The notes: a model not told the origin generated them from the letters alone. 30,551 nt of DNA from CALBZH01 sp964538515 (GCA_964538515.1 CAZIEW010000072.1:1-30551), one strand, 5' to 3'. Shown: positions 1 to 8,466, counted from the stretch's first letter. Program-made: numbers and translations.

Positions 1-54
1 AGCATCAGCCTTCCAAGCTGAGGGTCGCGGGTTCGAAGCCCGTCTCCCGCTCCA
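1..54 (+). tRNA. tRNA-Gly (anticodon UCC), 3' part only
   Basis: The window opens inside a tRNA. The anticodon stem is TCAGC (5-9) paired with GCTGA (17-21). The seven-base loop between them, CTTCCAA, carries anticodon TCC at 12-14, which reads glycine codons GGA and GGG. The T-arm follows, with stem GCGGG/CCCGT and loop TTCGAAG, then the acceptor 3' strand CTCCCGC, discriminator T and an encoded CCA ending at 54. The 5' acceptor strand and D-arm lie before the window. An intrinsic terminator follows at once. tRNA 3' ends are common integrase targets, but no second copy of this end was found in the window. Confidence 0.93.
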
Positions 55-85
55 AGAGCACAACCTGCGAAAACGCAGTCCAGAT

Positions 86-117
86 AAGGGTTTTGGGGGT
101 TCCCCGAAGCCCTTTTT
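86..117 (+). terminator. Intrinsic terminator of the tRNA-Gly gene
   Basis: AAGGGTTTTGGGG (86-98) pairs with CCCCGAAGCCCTT (102-114) through 13 pairs, two of them G-T wobbles, around a three-base loop. The run TTTTT (113-117) follows. This is a classical rho-independent terminator for the tRNA transcript. On the minus strand the hairpin also lies beyond the end of the response-regulator operon, but without a T-run on that side it would end that operon only weakly. Confidence 0.85.
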
Positions 118-194
118 GTTTCGGGCAGGGCGTCTTTCCTACCGCCCTTCCTACCGGAGAAGACGGAGGACAGACATTTTCGGTGGCCTTCGAG

Positions 195-554
195 TCACGT
201 GCCGAGGATCAAAGCCACTTTGCGCTCGAGCTCATCGATCTCGATCGGTTTGACGCAGTACTGATCGGCTCCGAGGCTGACCGCCTTCTTGGCTGTCTCC
301 AAAGTCGGAAACCCAGTGAGCATCATGGCGCGCATGGCAGGATGGATCCTCTTGAGGTCTTCGAGGACCTCGACGCCGCTCATCTTCTTCAATTTGATGT
401 CGAGAATGGCCAGATCCACAGCGCATGATCTGGCAAAAGCGATGGCGTCCTCTTCTTCGGTGAACACGGATACCGTGTGCCCCTTGCGTTTGAGGACCCG
501 CTGAATCAGCACGACCGCATCAAGCTCGTCATCGAGCACAAGAATGATCGCCAT
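195..554 (-). CDS. Single-domain response regulator (CheY-like receiver)
   Basis: This 119-residue protein is a receiver domain with no output domain. The acidic pocket is D8/D9, the phospho-acceptor is D52 in AILDIKL, the switch threonine is T80 and the conserved lysine is K102 in CVKPI. The ATG has an almost perfect Shine-Dalgarno sequence (AGAAGGAGGT) a few bases upstream. It lies 15 bases after the histidine kinase stop and is the last gene of the operon, so it is the likely phosphate acceptor of that kinase. With no DNA-binding domain it must act by protein contact or as a phosphorelay intermediate. The partner is not visible here. Confidence 0.93.
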   Translation of the reverse strand: MAIILVLDDELDAVVLIQRVLKRKGHTVSVFTEEEDAIAFARSCAVDLAILDIKLKKMSGVEVLEDLKRIHPAMRAMMLTGFPTLETAKKAVSLGADQYCVKPIEIDELERKVALILGT

Positions 555-569
555 GGTGATACCTCCTTC

Positions 570-2288
570 TCAAGAGCTTTCGCTCGCACGCTCGTTCACA
601 GCGCTCTCGTCCTCAGGTGACAGGGCGACCGGAAAATGCAGCGTGAAGACCGTTCCCCTCTCCTGTCCCAACTCTTGCTCGGAAACAGTCGTTTCGGTTT
701 CCGTTGGCTGAGCCCGGCTTTTCACCTCGATGTGGCCCCCATGGTCCTTCATGATGCCGAAGGTCACTGATAGTCCAAGCCCCGTGCCTTTACCGACAGG
801 TTTGGTCGTAAAGAAAGGATCAAAGATCTTGTCCAGGACCTCCGGGGGGATGCCGGAGCCGGTATCGGCCAAGGAGACCACGACCTCTCCCTTCTCGCTG
901 TCATGCCAAGTGGCAACGCTCACCCGTCCATCGGAGCCGATTGCATCGTGGGCGTTGTTGAGAAGATTCAGGAAAACCTGCTGGAGCTTTTCCTGATCGC
1001 CGAATACCAACGGAAGCTCCGGTGCGAACCGCCGCTCGAGGCGGATTCTCTCCAGCCCGAAGGTATGCTCGACGACTGCGAGGACCTGGTCAAGGACGTC
1101 ATTCAGATTGAGGGCGGTCTTCTCGGTTTCGGAGGTTCTGGAGAACCGCAGCAGGTCGGCTACAATCCTCTTGCAAATGCGAAGGTGCTTTTCCTGGGTC
1201 TTAAGCCACTCATGATATTCGGAGTCGGGGTCGAAGTCCTGGAGCATGAGCTGCGTGTATCCAAGGATGATCCCGAGGGGCGTGTTCAGCTCATGGGCAA
1301 CGCCGGCTGCAAGCTGTCCCAAAGACTCGAGTTTTTGAGACTGGACCATGCGCTCCTGAAGGGCCTTGAGGTCTTCCATGCGCTTTTTGAGGGTTAGGGC
1401 CATGAGGTCGAAATACTCGGCAAGCTGCTGGATTTCGTCGCCGGAATTGGTGCGATAGACCGTACAGCTTCTGCAGGTCTGGATCTTCCGGGCAAATTCC
1501 CCTTCGATGCAGGAAGGGCAAAGCGTCCCCGCAACGTACCAGCAGCGGTGACGGGAGTCACCGTATGCGGGGCAATCGGGCTTGTTGCAGCACATGAATC
1601 GCCAGCAGGAAAGCTTTCCGGCCGGGAGCGTTTGAATGTCGAGGTTTCCGTTGGCGATCTCTTCCGCCGATCGCTGAAGCAGATCGATTCTCTTGGTGAT
1701 GGTTCGCGCGAGAGTCGTGCCCAGAAGCGCTGCAATCACAATGGCGAGGCCCGTTCCAAAGAAGATGGTCCAAAGCAGTCGATCCACCGCCTCGCTGATC
1801 CGCTCGTGAGAAACACCGAGGCGCACGGTGCCCACCCGCTCTTTTCCGACCACAACGGGCACGGCAAAATCGTAGATCAGCTCCTTCCCGTTCGTGATGA
1901 GCTTGACCCGGTACGCTTCATCACTCTTCACTTCGTTCACTCCGGCCAGGTCAACGGGGAAACCGCCGGAAAAGGTGTGGACCAGAGGCTGTCCCTGCTG
2001 CCCCAGGATAAAAGTGAAGGCAATGTCCTCACTCGTGCGAACGGCTTCATCCACCAGGTCCTTCATGCGCAGGTAATCCGTTGCAAGAAGAGGCTCCCCG
2101 ATGCGCGCCCCGACATTCAGAGCGCTCGATATGCCGCGCTTCTTGCTCTCTTCGAGGAGCGCCTGCGAAGCGGTTCGACTGATGAGGAGAGCCAACGAAA
2201 CCCCCAGGAGCAAGAGGACGGCAATCATCGTCATGGATATTTTTGTACGGAAGCGCACGCGAGACATCATGGCGGCTGTCCTACTCAT
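570..2288 (-). CDS. Membrane sensor histidine kinase with two-CW cysteine cluster
   Basis: The protein has 572 residues. Membrane segments at about 19-37 and 172-192 enclose a periplasmic region of about 130 residues that looks Cache-like (ending in a PVVVGKERVGTVRLGV segment). A HAMP region begins near 193. At 228-275 is an unusual insert with nine cysteines (228, 233, 234, 239, 249, 257, 260, 272, 275) including two CW pairs, as in the two-CW domain of Desulfobacterota sensors. The kinase core follows: H-box AHELN with H332, N-box NLLNNAHDAI (441-450), G1 DTGSGIP (475-481), FDPFFTTK (489-496) and G2 GTGLGL (501-506). The chosen ATG overlaps the stop of the upstream lipoprotein gene within ATGAGTAG, which suggests translational coupling; a start at the Met-Met pair (residues 7-8) is also possible. 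The cysteine cluster could bind a metal or sense redox state (inference). Confidence 0.93.
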   Translation of the reverse strand: MSRTAAMMSRVRFRTKISMTMIAVLLLLGVSLALLISRTASQALLEESKKRGISSALNVGARIGEPLLATDYLRMKDLVDEAVRTSEDIAFTFILGQQGQPLVHTFSGGFPVDLAGVNEVKSDEAYRVKLITNGKELIYDFAVPVVVGKERVGTVRLGVSHERISEAVDRLLWTIFFGTGLAIVIAALLGTTLARTITKRIDLLQRSAEEIANGNLDIQTLPAGKLSCWRFMCCNKPDCPAYGDSRHRCWYVAGTLCPSCIEGEFARKIQTCRSCTVYRTNSGDEIQQLAEYFDLMALTLKKRMEDLKALQERMVQSQKLESLGQLAAGVAHELNTPLGIILGYTQLMLQDFDPDSEYHEWLKTQEKHLRICKRIVADLLRFSRTSETEKTALNLNDVLDQVLAVVEHTFGLERIRLERRFAPELPLVFGDQEKLQQVFLNLLNNAHDAIGSDGRVSVATWHDSEKGEVVVSLADTGSGIPPEVLDKIFDPFFTTKPVGKGTGLGLSVTFGIMKDHGGHIEVKSRAQPTETETTVSEQELGQERGTVFTLHFPVALSPEDESAVNERASESS

Positions 2289-3240
2289 TCAAATCGATTC
2301 CGACCTTGGCGGCGAGCTTCCGGATGGAATCGTAGTCCTTGTCCTCTGCGGGGATGATCCCGGCAAAGTGGCCGGCATCGCAGATGGGCCGGTGCTCGGG
2401 ACTCAGGCAGTCGATTTTAAGGAAGGCCTCCTTGACCGCACGCAGCACGTTCGGATCAAGGCCTTTCCTGTAGGCATACATCCAGCCAGGGTAATAGGGC
2501 GTGTAGGCCAGAACCCTGATCTGACTGAGATCGATCTTATCCGCTACCAGGTCGAGTGTTCCTTCTCTCACCGAGCCGATGTCGTACCGACCGTTGTAGA
2601 CGGCCAGGGCGACCTTCTCCTGCTGGCCTCCGGGACCCGGCACAAACGCGATCTCCGTGAAGTCTTCTTTTCGAATTCCGTGGTCGAAGAAAAGGCCCAA
2701 AGCGTAAAGGTATCCCCCGGCGGAAGAGGCATCGACGGCGACCCAGCGTTTTCCCCTACAGTCTTCCAAGGTTCGGATCGCTTCATTGTCGCTTCGGGAG
2801 ATGAGCTGCCCTCGGAAATCCGGCCTGCCGTCAAGCTCGATGATGCGGGCAAAGGCCTGAACCCCGTAGCGCTGGGCCACCTTTGCATAGATGAAGGGAT
2901 TGGCGAATGAGATGTCGACCTTTCCCTGACCACACATCTTGATGTAGTCATCGAAGCTGTCGGGGAAGACCTGCCTGATGGGAAGCCCCGTTTCGCGCTT
3001 CAGATATTCAATGAGCGGATGATGACGCTCGAAGGAGACACGATGAAAATACTGGGGTACGTAGGCGTAGGTGATCGTGTTGGGGGCCTCCTCGAAGCCG
3101 ATCTCCTCCCGTTTTGAAAAGTCGACATAGGTGGGCTCTTCTCCCTGGGTGCACGAAGAGAGCGCGGCAAGCAAAGCGATGCATGCAGCCAGGGCCGCCA
3201 TGTTCAATGAAACTACTCGTTCCTTACCAGGCTCGATCAT
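2281..3240 (-). CDS. PhnD-type phosphate/phosphonate-binding lipoprotein
   Basis: This 319-residue protein has a lipoprotein signal ending in LAALSSC, with C30 as the probable lipidated cysteine. The body is a PhnD-like periplasmic binding protein: an early ITYAYVPQYFH strand, a YIKMCGQGKVDISFANPFIY segment, and later WVAVDASSAGGYLY and YDIGSVREGTLD segments, which are the usual ligand-loop regions of the family. PhnD proteins normally deliver phosphonate or phosphite to an ABC importer, but no permease or ATPase is next to it. Instead its stop overlaps the start of a sensor kinase, so it probably acts as that kinase's ligand receptor. The start has GGAG about 7 bases upstream. The real ligand cannot be read from the sequence. 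Confidence 0.88.
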   Translation of the reverse strand: MIEPGKERVVSLNMAALAACIALLAALSSCTQGEEPTYVDFSKREEIGFEEAPNTITYAYVPQYFHRVSFERHHPLIEYLKRETGLPIRQVFPDSFDDYIKMCGQGKVDISFANPFIYAKVAQRYGVQAFARIIELDGRPDFRGQLISRSDNEAIRTLEDCRGKRWVAVDASSAGGYLYALGLFFDHGIRKEDFTEIAFVPGPGGQQEKVALAVYNGRYDIGSVREGTLDLVADKIDLSQIRVLAYTPYYPGWMYAYRKGLDPNVLRAVKEAFLKIDCLSPEHRPICDAGHFAGIIPAEDKDYDSIRKLAAKVGIDLNE

Positions 3241-3267
3241 GGTCAGCTCCGGCGGATTCCTTTCCGG

Positions 3268-3729
3268 TCAACGTTTGCCTCGTACATCATGGACTCCGAG
3301 CCCACCCGAGGAGAACTGCTCGACAATGATTTCGTAAAACCGCCTTTGTTGCGGGGCCGAGAGAAGCTCTTTTTCCTCGAGGATGTGCTCGATCACTTCG
3401 CTTTCGAGGTCCGACTGGTGCAACTGGATCTGTCGCGCGATGGCATAGATCCTGTCCCTGTCCGGCGGATCGGCGAAGAGGAGTCTCGCGAGCTCGGCCC
3501 GTTCGCGTCGGAGGTTCTCCCGAATCCGGGCGACCTTGGGCAGGAAGGTATCACGAATTTCCTGCACCGCCGCTTTTTGCTCCGCCGTGAGATCGGGTAT
3601 CAGATCGAGATAGCCCTTGACCCGGGGAGCATTGCGAATGGATTTGAGATAGAAATAAAGACCCAACAAGGCTGCTGCAGCCACGGCAAGGGCAGCCACG
3701 ACGCCCAAAGAAAAGTAGGTGAGAGCCAT
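3268..3729 (-). CDS. Spy/CpxP-like periplasmic protein, membrane-anchored
   Basis: The protein has 153 residues: one N-terminal membrane segment (about 5-27) and then an all-helical, charged domain. A segment LTAEQKAAVQEIRDTF followed by long amphipathic helices and a second SAPQQRRFYEII segment resembles the twin LTxxQ repeats of the Spy/CpxP and metal-resistance sensor (CnrX/ZraP-like) group. Such proteins are periplasmic chaperones or metal-sensing partners of two-component systems. It is the first gene of the operon and ends 27 bases before the PhnD-like gene; the ATG is preceded by GAGG. About 75-105 bases upstream the minus strand has a 7-bp hairpin (CCGGCGA/TCGCCGG) that could lie in the leader. 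No clear promoter was seen between 3730 and 3965. Family placement rests on pattern only. Confidence 0.72.
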   Translation of the reverse strand: MALTYFSLGVVAALAVAAAALLGLYFYLKSIRNAPRVKGYLDLIPDLTAEQKAAVQEIRDTFLPKVARIRENLRRERAELARLLFADPPDRDRIYAIARQIQLHQSDLESEVIEHILEEKELLSAPQQRRFYEIIVEQFSSGGLGVHDVRGKR

Positions 3730-3965
3730 TTCTTACCCTCGTCCTGGTTGATCCAACAATTTGAGGCAGATGAAGCCCGGCGAGAACGGTGGAAAATCGC
3801 CGGACTCATCGAGCGTGCGCGTGCCGGGTGACTTTCTTGCCTCCAGCAGATCCATGAAGGGTGACATGAACCGCATCAACGCTGCAAGCAGTGATCGGCC
3901 CCACCCCCTTTTTCAGTTTTAGAGGTACGGGATTCTCCCCACCTTCCAGGAGTTGCCCTGCGAAA

Positions 3966-4647
3966 TCAGAGCCCATATCCAACTTCGAAAGGGTGGCTCA
4001 CCAGGCTTTCAGCTTTCGAAAGCTCTGCCGGCGGCGCATTCGGAGGGATTACGGCCACAAGAGAGAGGGTGCTGTTGCACTGTCTTGCGATGGCGAGGAC
4101 CTTCGCAAAAGCCGCAGCCCTGTGCTTGGAGCCATCGGTGGCGAGCGGGATGTGCTCGTAGTGGATTGGGCTCCCCATGGGCACCACGAGGACGTTGCAC
4201 GGGGAGCGTTCCATTACCCTCGCGGTGAGACGTCCCATGAATAGTCCCTTAAAGCCCGTCCTCGCGTGACACACTGATCAAGGCTGCCCCGTTTTTCCTC
4301 GCCACGTCCACAATGTCCCAATAGGGATCCTCGCCCGGATGGACAACGATCTCACAATCCATTCTCTCCGGTGGCCCGCTCGTTGACCGAATCGAGATGG
4401 GCACGCACCTCTCTATCAGCCGCCTCCACGGCCCAGGCAAGGCATCCTCGTATTCGCGGTTGGTCACAACGACAGACAGCGCAAGGAGCTTGCGTGAGCA
4501 GATCTTGGCACGTTTTGTCGCCTCTTGTTCCGCGCCTTTGCAGGATTCCGAACCGTCGGTAGCAACAAGCAATTTCCGCACCCTATCTGTCGGGCATGCC
4601 TGTGCGCTCGTGCTTCCCCCTCTTCCTTCTGATTCGGCCCGTAGCAT
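3966..4647 (-). pseudogene. Decayed tandem universal stress protein (UspA family) gene
   Basis: Read on the minus strand, pieces of a UspA-like protein appear in alternating frames. VRKLLVATDGSESCKGAEQE opens the first domain. The frame is lost near 4425-4435, where VEAADREVRAHLDSVNERAT continues in another frame. The first frame returns near 4355-4370 with DCEIVVHPGEDPYWDIVD. A third shift near 4260-4275 moves to RTGFKGLFMG and RSPCNVLVVPMG, the glycine-rich nucleotide-binding end of a Usp domain. A second domain starts (HIPLATDGSKHRAAAF) but stops after about 60 residues, so it is truncated. Usp proteins bind ATP and act in stress survival; this copy cannot make one. The first two shifts nearly compensate each other. 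Sequencing error is an alternative, but three shifts plus a truncation favour decay. Confidence 0.85.
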
Positions 4648-4724
4648 CAGAGGCCGCTAGTTCGGTATGCTTTGCTACCTGCGCCGTTTTCCACGGACCG
4701 ACAAATCCCAACCCGAATCCCAGG

Positions 4725-5711
4725 CTACTTCATGAAGTATTGAAGAATGTAGCGTCCTGCCAGGAGCGTGATGGCAACGCCCAAAATGAGCTTCAGGTAT
4801 TTCTGAGGAATGAATTTTTGCAGTCTGGCTCCAGTGTACATCCCGGCAAAACCACCGAGGCCGAATAGAATTCCCAGAATCCAGTCGGGAGCGCAGGAAA
4901 GGCCTCCCGTCGCCGGTATCACACTGTAGAAGAAAACACCGGCAACGGATGTGATGAACGTTCCCAAAAGGGCCGCACCCGCAACGGTGTAAACGGGCAG
5001 GTGGAACACGGCGACGCAGAAAGGGGCGATGATGGCCCCGCCACCGATCCCGTATGTGCCGCCGATAATTCCCACAATGAAGGCAAGCAGGAACATTCCC
5101 GGCGTGCTGAATGAGAAGCGTTGGCCCCAAAACTCATATTCCACCCGTGCAAGAGACCATGAGAGGGTCTTGACCACGGCTTCGGGGGGAAGCCCGGACG
5201 AAACCCTTGCGGATTGATCCTCTTTGAGCTTCTTGGCGTGCTGGTTGAACTTTTCTTCGAGGGTCTTCATCTCCTTCTTGCCCCGCTGAGAACGCTCCGT
5301 CATCTCATAGAGGAGGCGGACTCCGATGTAGAGCAGCACAAGCCCGACAAAGAACTTGAACGACCTCGGGTCGGGGAGGTAGAGCACCCGCAAGTAGTAG
5401 CCGATGAAGACGCCCGGAAGCGTTCCCACGATCACTACCCAGGTAAGAGGCCAAGCCATTCGACCTTCCTTGAGATAGCGATAGACTCCGCTGGGAATCG
5501 CCACAATATTGAAGACGAAGTTGGTCGCACTCACCGAGGGTGTCACGAAATGGAGCACGCTCACCTGAAAGGGAAGCAAAAGGAACGCTCCCGATACCCC
5601 ACCCATGGAAGTGAATGTGGATACGACAAACGCGACCAAAGGGGGCAGGAAGATCCATGTTTGCACCCCGGAGACAGGAAATGTCACATACAGGAAATCC
5701 ATCATGTTCAT
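4725..5711 (-). CDS. TauE/SafE family sulfite/anion exporter-like permease
   Basis: This 328-residue inner-membrane protein is made of two homologous halves, as usual for the TauE/SafE family. The first half has hydrophobic segments from about 15 to 145 with a FTSMGGVSGAFLLLPF motif. The second, from about 205, has IVGIIGGTYGIGGGAIIAPF, the typical glycine-rich family signature. The halves are separated by a long charged cytoplasmic stretch (about 147-200) of probable coiled coil, longer than in most members. Three Met codons lie together at the start; AGGAG sits 3 bases before the first and 9 before the second, so the second or third may be the real one. Members export sulfite, sulfoacetate or related organosulfur anions. 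The substrate here is unknown and the neighbours give no hint. Confidence 0.88.
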   Translation of the reverse strand: MNMMDFLYVTFPVSGVQTWIFLPPLVAFVVSTFTSMGGVSGAFLLLPFQVSVLHFVTPSVSATNFVFNIVAIPSGVYRYLKEGRMAWPLTWVVIVGTLPGVFIGYYLRVLYLPDPRSFKFFVGLVLLYIGVRLLYEMTERSQRGKKEMKTLEEKFNQHAKKLKEDQSARVSSGLPPEAVVKTLSWSLARVEYEFWGQRFSFSTPGMFLLAFIVGIIGGTYGIGGGAIIAPFCVAVFHLPVYTVAGAALLGTFITSVAGVFFYSVIPATGGLSCAPDWILGILFGLGGFAGMYTGARLQKFIPQKYLKLILGVAITLLAGRYILQYFMK

Positions 5712-6584
5712 GAGCTCCTCCCCTCTCTTTTTTCACAGCAGCGGCATCAACAGGTACGTTTATAACGAATCCTGATTCCTTCCGGCCCCGCGGCAGGAGC
5801 ACGCGCGAGTTCATGCAGAGGGCTTTCAGGTCGCTTGAGGAACCTTGCCATGCTCTGCGCCACGGTGAATCCATCCTCCCCCTTCCCCTCACCTTCATCA
5901 GTCCTTTAAACAACTCAAAATGGAAAAACATGCGGAAAAATGGACGGTGAATCGGTGAGAGGGGGACTCGCTTGAAAAGACATTGCCCGCCAACCCCGAA
6001 CGCACCCCACCACACCTGTCGATTCACCCGCTCACCGACCTGGCGACCACTGGCAGGGGTAAGCGGGCTGCGGGCTGCCCCGGCTTCGGCGAGACGACGG
6101 ATACGGTCGGGATCGATGGTTCCTGGCTGTCGGCTCTCCATGTGAATTGCTGACGCCATTCTTTGTTCTCAGCACTTCCCCAACAAGCGATCTTCCTCAG
6201 AGATGAATTGCGTTCGGGACCGATCATTGCTATGATCAATTCAATTGTTAAATCACTGTCTCTTGCGCCCACAGTTGATCAACTCACTTCAGCGCGCAGC
6301 GTTTTCTGATCCTTGCCTATGCGGGCTGGGAGCTTCAGCCACAACGCGTCAATTCACCGCTCGATGACAGTCGAGCATGCCGTATCGTCTGGTTCTTGGG
6401 ACAATCCTGATTTGATTTTCTCATGGGAAAGGGGGGGTGCGACGGGGCGATAAGCGAAAGCTGGGAAACAGCGTGTGCTCGAAGCAGTAGGGATTTTTCG
6501 AAGGCTGTACGCATCGCACCACGGGGAGGAAGTCAATCCGGGCCCTGATTGGGAGTGAACGGGTTGATTCCAAGGAGGATCCTC
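5712..6584. other. Long region without a convincing gene
   Basis: About 870 bases separate the TauE-like gene (leftward) from aquaporin Z (rightward). Open frames here have no recognisable motif and look like chance frames. The region holds the promoter candidate at 6208-6236 and a perfect 6-bp inverted repeat GCTCGA-N6-TCGAGC at 6359-6376, which would lie in the aquaporin leader. The middle (5941-6110) contains imperfect repeats of a GGTGAATCGGTGAG-like word and a doubled GCGGGCT. No RNA gene, transposon end or degraded coding sequence was recognised. Confidence 0.6.
6208..6236 (+). promoter_or_regulatory. Candidate sigma70 promoter upstream of aquaporin Z
   Basis: TTGCGT (6208-6213) and TATGAT (6231-6236) are separated by exactly 17 bases and resemble the sigma70 consensus boxes. 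Transcription would start near 6243 and give an untranslated leader of about 340 bases before the aquaporin start, which is long. A nearer promoter cannot be excluded. Confidence 0.4.
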
Positions 6585-7283
6585 ATGAACATTGCAAATC
6601 GTCTGGGAGCGGAATTCATTGGCACATTTTGGCTGGTGTTCGGCGGTTGCGGGAGTGCTGTGCTCGCTGCAGCATTTCCAAAGGTGGGTATCGGTTTGCT
6701 GGGAGTTGCATTTGCGTTTGGCTTGACTGTTCTCACAATGGCTTACGCCATCGGCCATATTTCGGGATGCCATCTCAATCCCGCTGTGTCATTCGGCCTT
6801 TGGGCGGGAGGGCGGTTCAAATCATCGGAGCTGCTGCCGTACATCCTGTCGCAGGTGGCAGGAGGAATTGCCGGCGCCGCCGTTTTGTATGTCATCGCAA
6901 GCGGCAAGCCCGGGTTCGAGCTTGGAGGATTTGCGGCCAACGGCTACGGGGCTCATTCTCCGGGTGAGTATTCCATGATGGCTGCATTGGTTGCAGAGGT
7001 GGTGCTGACGTTCATGTTCCTGATCATTATCCTGGGCGCTACGGATGCGAAGGCACCCAAGGGGTTCGCACCCATCCCGATCGGGCTCGGACTCACGCTC
7101 ATTCATCTCATCGGGATCCCGGTCACCAACCTTTCCGTGAACCCCGCGCGCAGCACGGGCCCCGCGCTCTTCGTGGGCGGCTGGGCTCTCGAGCAGCTCT
7201 GGCTCTTTTGGCTGGCGCCCATTGTTGGCGCGATCCTGGCGGGTGCTGTGTACCGCTGGCTTGGCGGTCCCGACCAGACCTGA
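6585..7283 (+). CDS. aqpZ: Aquaporin Z (water channel)
   Basis: The protein has 232 residues, close to the 231 of E. coli AqpZ, with six hydrophobic helices. Both pore motifs are present: GCHLNPAVSFG (NPA at 65-67) and LSVNPARSTGPA. The aromatic/arginine filter residues also match AqpZ: Phe in VAFAFGLTV, His in LIHLIGIPVT and Arg in NPAR, which indicates a water channel rather than a glycerol channel. The open frame extends upstream, but the ATG at 6585 is chosen because AAGGAGG lies 6 bases before it and the AqpZ family begins there. It is a single gene, convergent with the metallophosphoesterase. An AGAGGG/CCCTCT repeat at 7289-7309, without a T-run, lies between the two. Confidence 0.96.
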   Translation: MNIANRLGAEFIGTFWLVFGGCGSAVLAAAFPKVGIGLLGVAFAFGLTVLTMAYAIGHISGCHLNPAVSFGLWAGGRFKSSELLPYILSQVAGGIAGAAVLYVIASGKPGFELGGFAANGYGAHSPGEYSMMAALVAEVVLTFMFLIIILGATDAKAPKGFAPIPIGLGLTLIHLIGIPVTNLSVNPARSTGPALFVGGWALEQLWLFWLAPIVGAILAGAVYRWLGGPDQT

Positions 7284-7338
7284 AGCCCAGAGGGCGGCTC
7301 CATCCCTCTCGATCGGTTCCAGGTTTACCCTTGCCCCA

Positions 7339-8466
7339 TTAAGAGCCCTCCGCCCGAACCACGTCGATTATCGTGACTTCGGGCGGGGAGAGCACCCGCA
7401 TCGGGGGGCCCCAGGTGCCCGAGCCTCGGCTGGTGTAGAGTAATGCCCCGTCCTTCAGGCTGTACAGGCCGTCTTGCATGGGGTAAGCCCAGGCCGTGAC
7501 CAGGTTGAAGGGAAAGATCTGTCCTTTGTGCGTATGTCCGGAAAGCTGCAGATCAAATCGCGTGCGGCTCTCCGGGCTTGACTGCGGTCGATGCTTGAGC
7601 AGCAGCGTGAAAAGGCCGTTGTGGACCTTCGAGAGGGCGGCCTGCTCCTGTTCGTCGGAGCCGCCAACGGCCGGGTCGTCCACGCCGACGACGTTGAAGA
7701 TCCCCTCGACGGTCTCGGCCTCGCCTCGGAGCAGGCGAAAGCCGAAGCGCTCGATCGTCGAGATGGAGTGGCTCAATCCGGCATACGCTTCGTGATTGCC
7801 GGTTACGGCAAACCGGCCGTAACGGGGTTGGATTTGAGCAATGTGGTTTCCCACACCGTCTTCCCCGCCATAATCTCCGTCTACCAAGTCCCCGGTGCAC
7901 ACCAGCAGATCCGGGCTCTGGATGCGCACCCGCTCCAGGATCTGTTTCCACCGATCCGCCCTCACGATGAGGCCGAGATGGACGTCTGAAATCTGTGCGA
8001 TCCGGATCCGGTCGACTCCCGGTGGCAGCTTGTACGTTTCCACGAGGATTTGCTCCGTGCGCACATCCCGAGCTTCGAAAAGGCCGTGGAGACAGATGAG
8101 CGCTACGACAGTGAGAGCAATGGCCGTCGGCATTCTTCCATCTTTGGCGGGTGCGGGGAATAAGGAGTGTTTGGAGAGCAGGAGACCGAGACCCTCGCCG
8201 ACACTGAGAACGACGAAGGCGCTGAAGGCCAGAAACACAAAGCCCATCCAGGTATAACCCACGTAAGCGGCAACCCGGGCGGAGGACTCATGGCCCGAGC
8301 GCTCAAGGAATCGAATTGCAGCGGGTGCCAGAACCATGAGCCCGAAAATCAGGATGGAAAGCTTCTGCCAGGGGCCTCCCGCGGGCAGAAGAACCCGAAT
8401 TCGAAGCCACACGAAGGCATGCATCAGCGAGTATAGGGTGAAGAACACGAGAAAGAATACACGCAT
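7339..8466 (-). CDS. Membrane-anchored calcineurin-like metallophosphoesterase (YkuE/YaeI type)
   Basis: This 375-residue protein has an N-terminal part with four probable membrane segments (about 1-30, 35-52, 65-92, 113-131), then a phosphoesterase domain. All metal-binding motifs are present: DVH (D161, H163), TGDLVDG (D193), GNHE (223-226) and SGHTH (309-313), so two metals should bind. Related YaeI/YkuE proteins are membrane-associated phosphodiesterases, some linked to lipid A precursors or to hydrolysis of cyclic or organic phosphodiesters. The substrate cannot be told here. The ATG has only a distant purine-rich AGAGGA upstream. It is divergent from the helicase gene with about 165 bases between them. 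Confidence 0.9.
   Translation of the reverse strand: MRVFFLVFFTLYSLMHAFVWLRIRVLLPAGGPWQKLSILIFGLMVLAPAAIRFLERSGHESSARVAAYVGYTWMGFVFLAFSAFVVLSVGEGLGLLLSKHSLFPAPAKDGRMPTAIALTVVALICLHGLFEARDVRTEQILVETYKLPPGVDRIRIAQISDVHLGLIVRADRWKQILERVRIQSPDLLVCTGDLVDGDYGGEDGVGNHIAQIQPRYGRFAVTGNHEAYAGLSHSISTIERFGFRLLRGEAETVEGIFNVVGVDDPAVGGSDEQEQAALSKVHNGLFTLLLKHRPQSSPESRTRFDLQLSGHTHKGQIFPFNLVTAWAYPMQDGLYSLKDGALLYTSRGSGTWGPPMRVLSPPEVTIIDVVRAEGS

Noticed and set aside
1..54. tRNA-Gly as attachment site of an integrated element
   Set aside because: No integrase gene and no second copy of the tRNA 3' end are visible in the window.
4508..4523. TGGCACG word as a sigma54 -24 box
   Set aside because: The GC of the -12 box is not at the right spacing and the site lies inside the Usp pseudogene.
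5305..6159. Long minus-strand open frame overlapping the TauE-like gene start
   Set aside because: It overlaps a well-supported membrane protein in another frame, has arginine- and proline-rich composition typical of a shadow frame, and shows no motif.
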